NCBI GenBank assembly: GCA_003243425.1
Contig: QFQP01000013.1
Span: 62,001-126,000 of the forward strand
Source of the DNA: Archangium gephyra
GTDB lineage: Bacteria; Myxococcota; Myxococcia; Myxococcales; Myxococcaceae
Reading direction: 5' to 3'
DNA: 64,000 nucleotides
A model generated the notes under the pieces. It saw nothing but the letters and a program-made list of their open reading frames with translations. It was not told where the DNA came from and did no database searches. How positions within the stretch are numbered: the first letter of the stretch is position 1; each line of letters opens with the position of its first letter. The position numbers were made by a program, and so were the translations under genes. Positions 62,156 through 64,000 of this stretch are shown one piece after another.

Positions 62156-63954
62156 AGACGCAGGTGTCGAAATCAGTGGTGGCGGCGTTCACGATCTCGG
62201 CGTTGCTGGGCGCGTGCACCAACACGTACATCTACGATCTGCGGCGCGACGATCAGCTGCCGCGCGATCGCACCCTCACGCTGGAAGGTGAGTTCTGCAC
62301 GCCTTCTCCGAACGAAGTGGTGCGGCCGATCAAGATCGTCATCGCGATGGACGCGTCGCAGTCGATGAAGGTGACCGACCCCAACGGCTCGCGCGCGCAG
62401 GCAGCGCTCGACCTCATCGATTCGTTGCCGCAAGAACCCGAGATCAGCTTCGTGGTGTTGCTCTTCGCTGGCAGCACCAGCGCGTGGTTGTCGAAGAGCG
62501 GTGAAGACGAGTTCGACCGCGTCATCGACTTCTCGCCGGCCGAGCGCAATCTGCTGCGGCAGCGCATCCTCAACTTCACGGCGCCGGGTGGGGGTGCGAA
62601 CCGCGACTCGACCGACTTCGTGAAGCCGTTGTCGGACATCTACGCCCTCATCAACGAAGACATCGCGCTCACGCGCCTGATGCAGATGAACGACGAGACG
62701 CGCGCGCGCTACTCCGTCATCTTCCTTTCTGACGGCCAGCCCACGACGAACCAGGACGACGAGCTGCTGTGTGGCGACGCCGTGCGCCGCATTCGTCAGC
62801 TGCGCGATCTGGCCGACGACGTGCGCGTGAACACCGTGCACGTCTTCACGCCCACGCAGCCCATCGCCTCGACGGCGTGCAGCTTCGACGCGGGCGTGAC
62901 CATTCCCGTCGCCGGCGCGGTGTGCGGCATTCCCGAGCTGCCGCCCGGCGCATGTCCGTTGCTGGTGGTGAACAACAACGCCGAACGCCTGAACCAGATG
63001 GCGACGCTGGGCGGCGGTGACTTCCGCGACTTCCGCAACAACGAGCCCATCAACTTCCTCAACTTCCGCTTCGGTCAGGTGCGCCGCACGTTCATCTTCG
63101 ACAAGTTGATCGCCTCGAATCACTCCGCGCCGCCGGGGAGCCCGCTCGAGCTGGCCGACACCGACTCTGACGGGCTGCTCGACGAGCAGGAGCTCGAAGA
63201 AGGCACGTTGCCCTGGGTGGCCGACACCGATGGTGACGGCTTCTCTGACGGCGTCGAGGTCTACTTCCGCGCGCGCGGCGCCAACTTCACGCCCGACCAG
63301 GAGCCGCTGCCCGACGGCGGTGGTGTCGACCCCGGTTGCCCGCCGGAGCTGCGCGGCGTCGACTCGGACTGCGACACCCTCACCGACTGCGACGAGCAGA
63401 TCATCGGCACCAACTCCCGCCGCATCGACTCCGACGACGACGGCGTTCCCGACTCGGTGGAGTTCAAGCTGGGCAGCCAGCCCTCGTCGAAGGACCTCCC
63501 GCAGGACCCCGACAACGACCGCGTGCCCACGGGCGACGAGCTGTCGATGCACATGGACCCGTTGGTGCCCGACAGCGACGACCTGTCGGTCACCGGCTAC
63601 CGCTACGACGTGAAGAAGAAGGCCGGCCTCGAGCCCGATGGTCGCCAGTGCTGGACGTTCAAGATCAGCAACGTGGCGATGGCCAACACGCTGCCCGACA
63701 CCCGCGACGCCACGAACCCCGACGGCGGCGAGCCGCTCTACCGGCGCGGCGCGGGTTACAACGATCTCTTCGTCACCTTCTCGATGACGCCGGGCGACGA
63801 CCCCACGGGCCGCACCATTCTGCGCACCTACCGCCACACGTCTTCACGATTCCCCGTGGGCGGCATCAAGTCGCCGCACGACGGCATCATCAACATCAAG
63901 GCCGATGACTTCGTGGCCGGCTGCCAGTCGGTCGTGCAGCCTTCCACGCCGTAG
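62152..63954 (+). CDS. vWA/thrombospondin type 3 repeat lipoprotein, paralogue
   Basis: From GTG at 62152, overlapping the previous stop (GTGA), the 600-residue lipoprotein starts MKTQVSKSVVAAFTISALLG followed by the lipobox Cys (LGAC). The vWA domain (~45-320) has an intact MIDAS in IVIAMDASQSMKVTD and the loop SVIFLSDGQPTTNQDD. Thrombospondin-type loops follow (LADTDSDGLLDEQELEEG, DTDGDGFSDGVEVYF, DSDCDTLTDCDEQIIGT, DSDDDGVPDSVEFKLG). The C-terminal domain has QCWTFKISNVAMAN, YNDLFVTFSMTPGDDPTG and IINIKADDFVAG, parallel to the paralogue at 56999. Co-translation with the 60179 gene implies that the two act as a pair. Confidence 0.9.
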   Translation: MKTQVSKSVVAAFTISALLGACTNTYIYDLRRDDQLPRDRTLTLEGEFCTPSPNEVVRPIKIVIAMDASQSMKVTDPNGSRAQAALDLIDSLPQEPEISFVVLLFAGSTSAWLSKSGEDEFDRVIDFSPAERNLLRQRILNFTAPGGGANRDSTDFVKPLSDIYALINEDIALTRLMQMNDETRARYSVIFLSDGQPTTNQDDELLCGDAVRRIRQLRDLADDVRVNTVHVFTPTQPIASTACSFDAGVTIPVAGAVCGIPELPPGACPLLVVNNNAERLNQMATLGGGDFRDFRNNEPINFLNFRFGQVRRTFIFDKLIASNHSAPPGSPLELADTDSDGLLDEQELEEGTLPWVADTDGDGFSDGVEVYFRARGANFTPDQEPLPDGGGVDPGCPPELRGVDSDCDTLTDCDEQIIGTNSRRIDSDDDGVPDSVEFKLGSQPSSKDLPQDPDNDRVPTGDELSMHMDPLVPDSDDLSVTGYRYDVKKKAGLEPDGRQCWTFKISNVAMANTLPDTRDATNPDGGEPLYRRGAGYNDLFVTFSMTPGDDPTGRTILRTYRHTSSRFPVGGIKSPHDGIINIKADDFVAGCQSVVQPSTP

Positions 63955-63982
63955 TTCCTCTCTTCTTCAGCCCGTGATTCCC

Positions 63983-64000
63983 ATGCGCCACTCTCTTCGC
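63983..64000 (+). CDS. Possible start of a further exported protein, cut by the right edge
   Basis: An ATG at 63983 opens MRHSLR, the kind of basic start seen in the signal peptides of the preceding lipoproteins, 28 bases after the previous stop. Only six codons are inside the window, so this is suggestive only. Confidence 0.25.

Overview
The window is high-GC, gene-dense chromosomal DNA of a myxobacterium (Myxococcota). The taxonomic clues are a DUF2378-type protein (a Myxococcus paralogous family), a TonB-like protein with the AgmX/PglI C-terminal domain beside a Glt-type gene set, many lipoproteins, a thrombospondin type 3 repeat protein with a MYXO-CTERM-like tail, PilZ-fused Ser/Thr kinases and an NtrC-type regulator. 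Most genes sit in short runs of overlapping cistrons (ATGA/GTGA), and GTG or TTG starts are common. I see no rRNA, tRNA, CRISPR array, insertion sequence, prophage or replication origin, so this looks like core chromosome rather than an island.

Layout. 1-10.2 kb: a CNNM/CBS membrane protein cut by the left edge, an exported secretin-N-like protein coupled to a CPA2 K+/Na+:H+ antiporter, a PHM-like copper/haem lipoprotein with a CxxC lipoprotein, an OmpR/histidine kinase pair, then aat with a methyltransferase and two lipoproteins. 10.3-18 kb: small lipoprotein, HExxH metallopeptidase, P-loop ATPase, fused trehalose-phosphate synthase/phosphatase, GH15 hydrolase and ClC channel. 18-25.5 kb: a lytic transglycosylase with two substrate-binding-like domains (broken by a frameshift), a 3-hydroxybutyrate dehydrogenase operon divergent from a GntP permease, a second small frameshifted gene, and an OmpA-type lipoprotein. 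25.7-31 kb: a C45-hydrolase-like lipoprotein with an outer-membrane barrel protein, type II NADH dehydrogenase, YchJ-like protein and PilZ protein.

31-43.4 kb is a signalling block: DUF2378 protein, a kinase-PilZ-J-like fusion, an NtrB/NtrC-like pair, a second kinase with a degenerate receiver, a membrane class III nucleotide cyclase coupled to a LysM/FecR protein, and two small proteins. Sequences resembling sigma-54 -24/-12 promoters lie 12-13 bases ahead of three start codons here, and GCAAC/GTTGC dyads lie upstream of three genes. I infer, without proof, a local sigma-54 circuit run by the NtrC-like protein.

43.4-54.6 kb is the most notable locus: eight co-directional minus-strand genes encoding a small exported protein, an FHA-transmembrane-TonB-like protein, an outer-membrane barrel, three TPR-rich exported proteins and two lipoproteins. 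This content matches the Glt gliding/trans-envelope machinery of Myxococcus or one of its paralogous clusters; no TolQR/AglRQS-like motor genes are present here. Divergent from it, 54.7-64 kb encodes a beta-propeller di-haem lipoprotein, three vWA/thrombospondin-repeat lipoproteins sharing a C-terminal domain, and a MYXO-CTERM-like thrombospondin-repeat protein: a set of secreted calcium-binding surface proteins beside the envelope machine.
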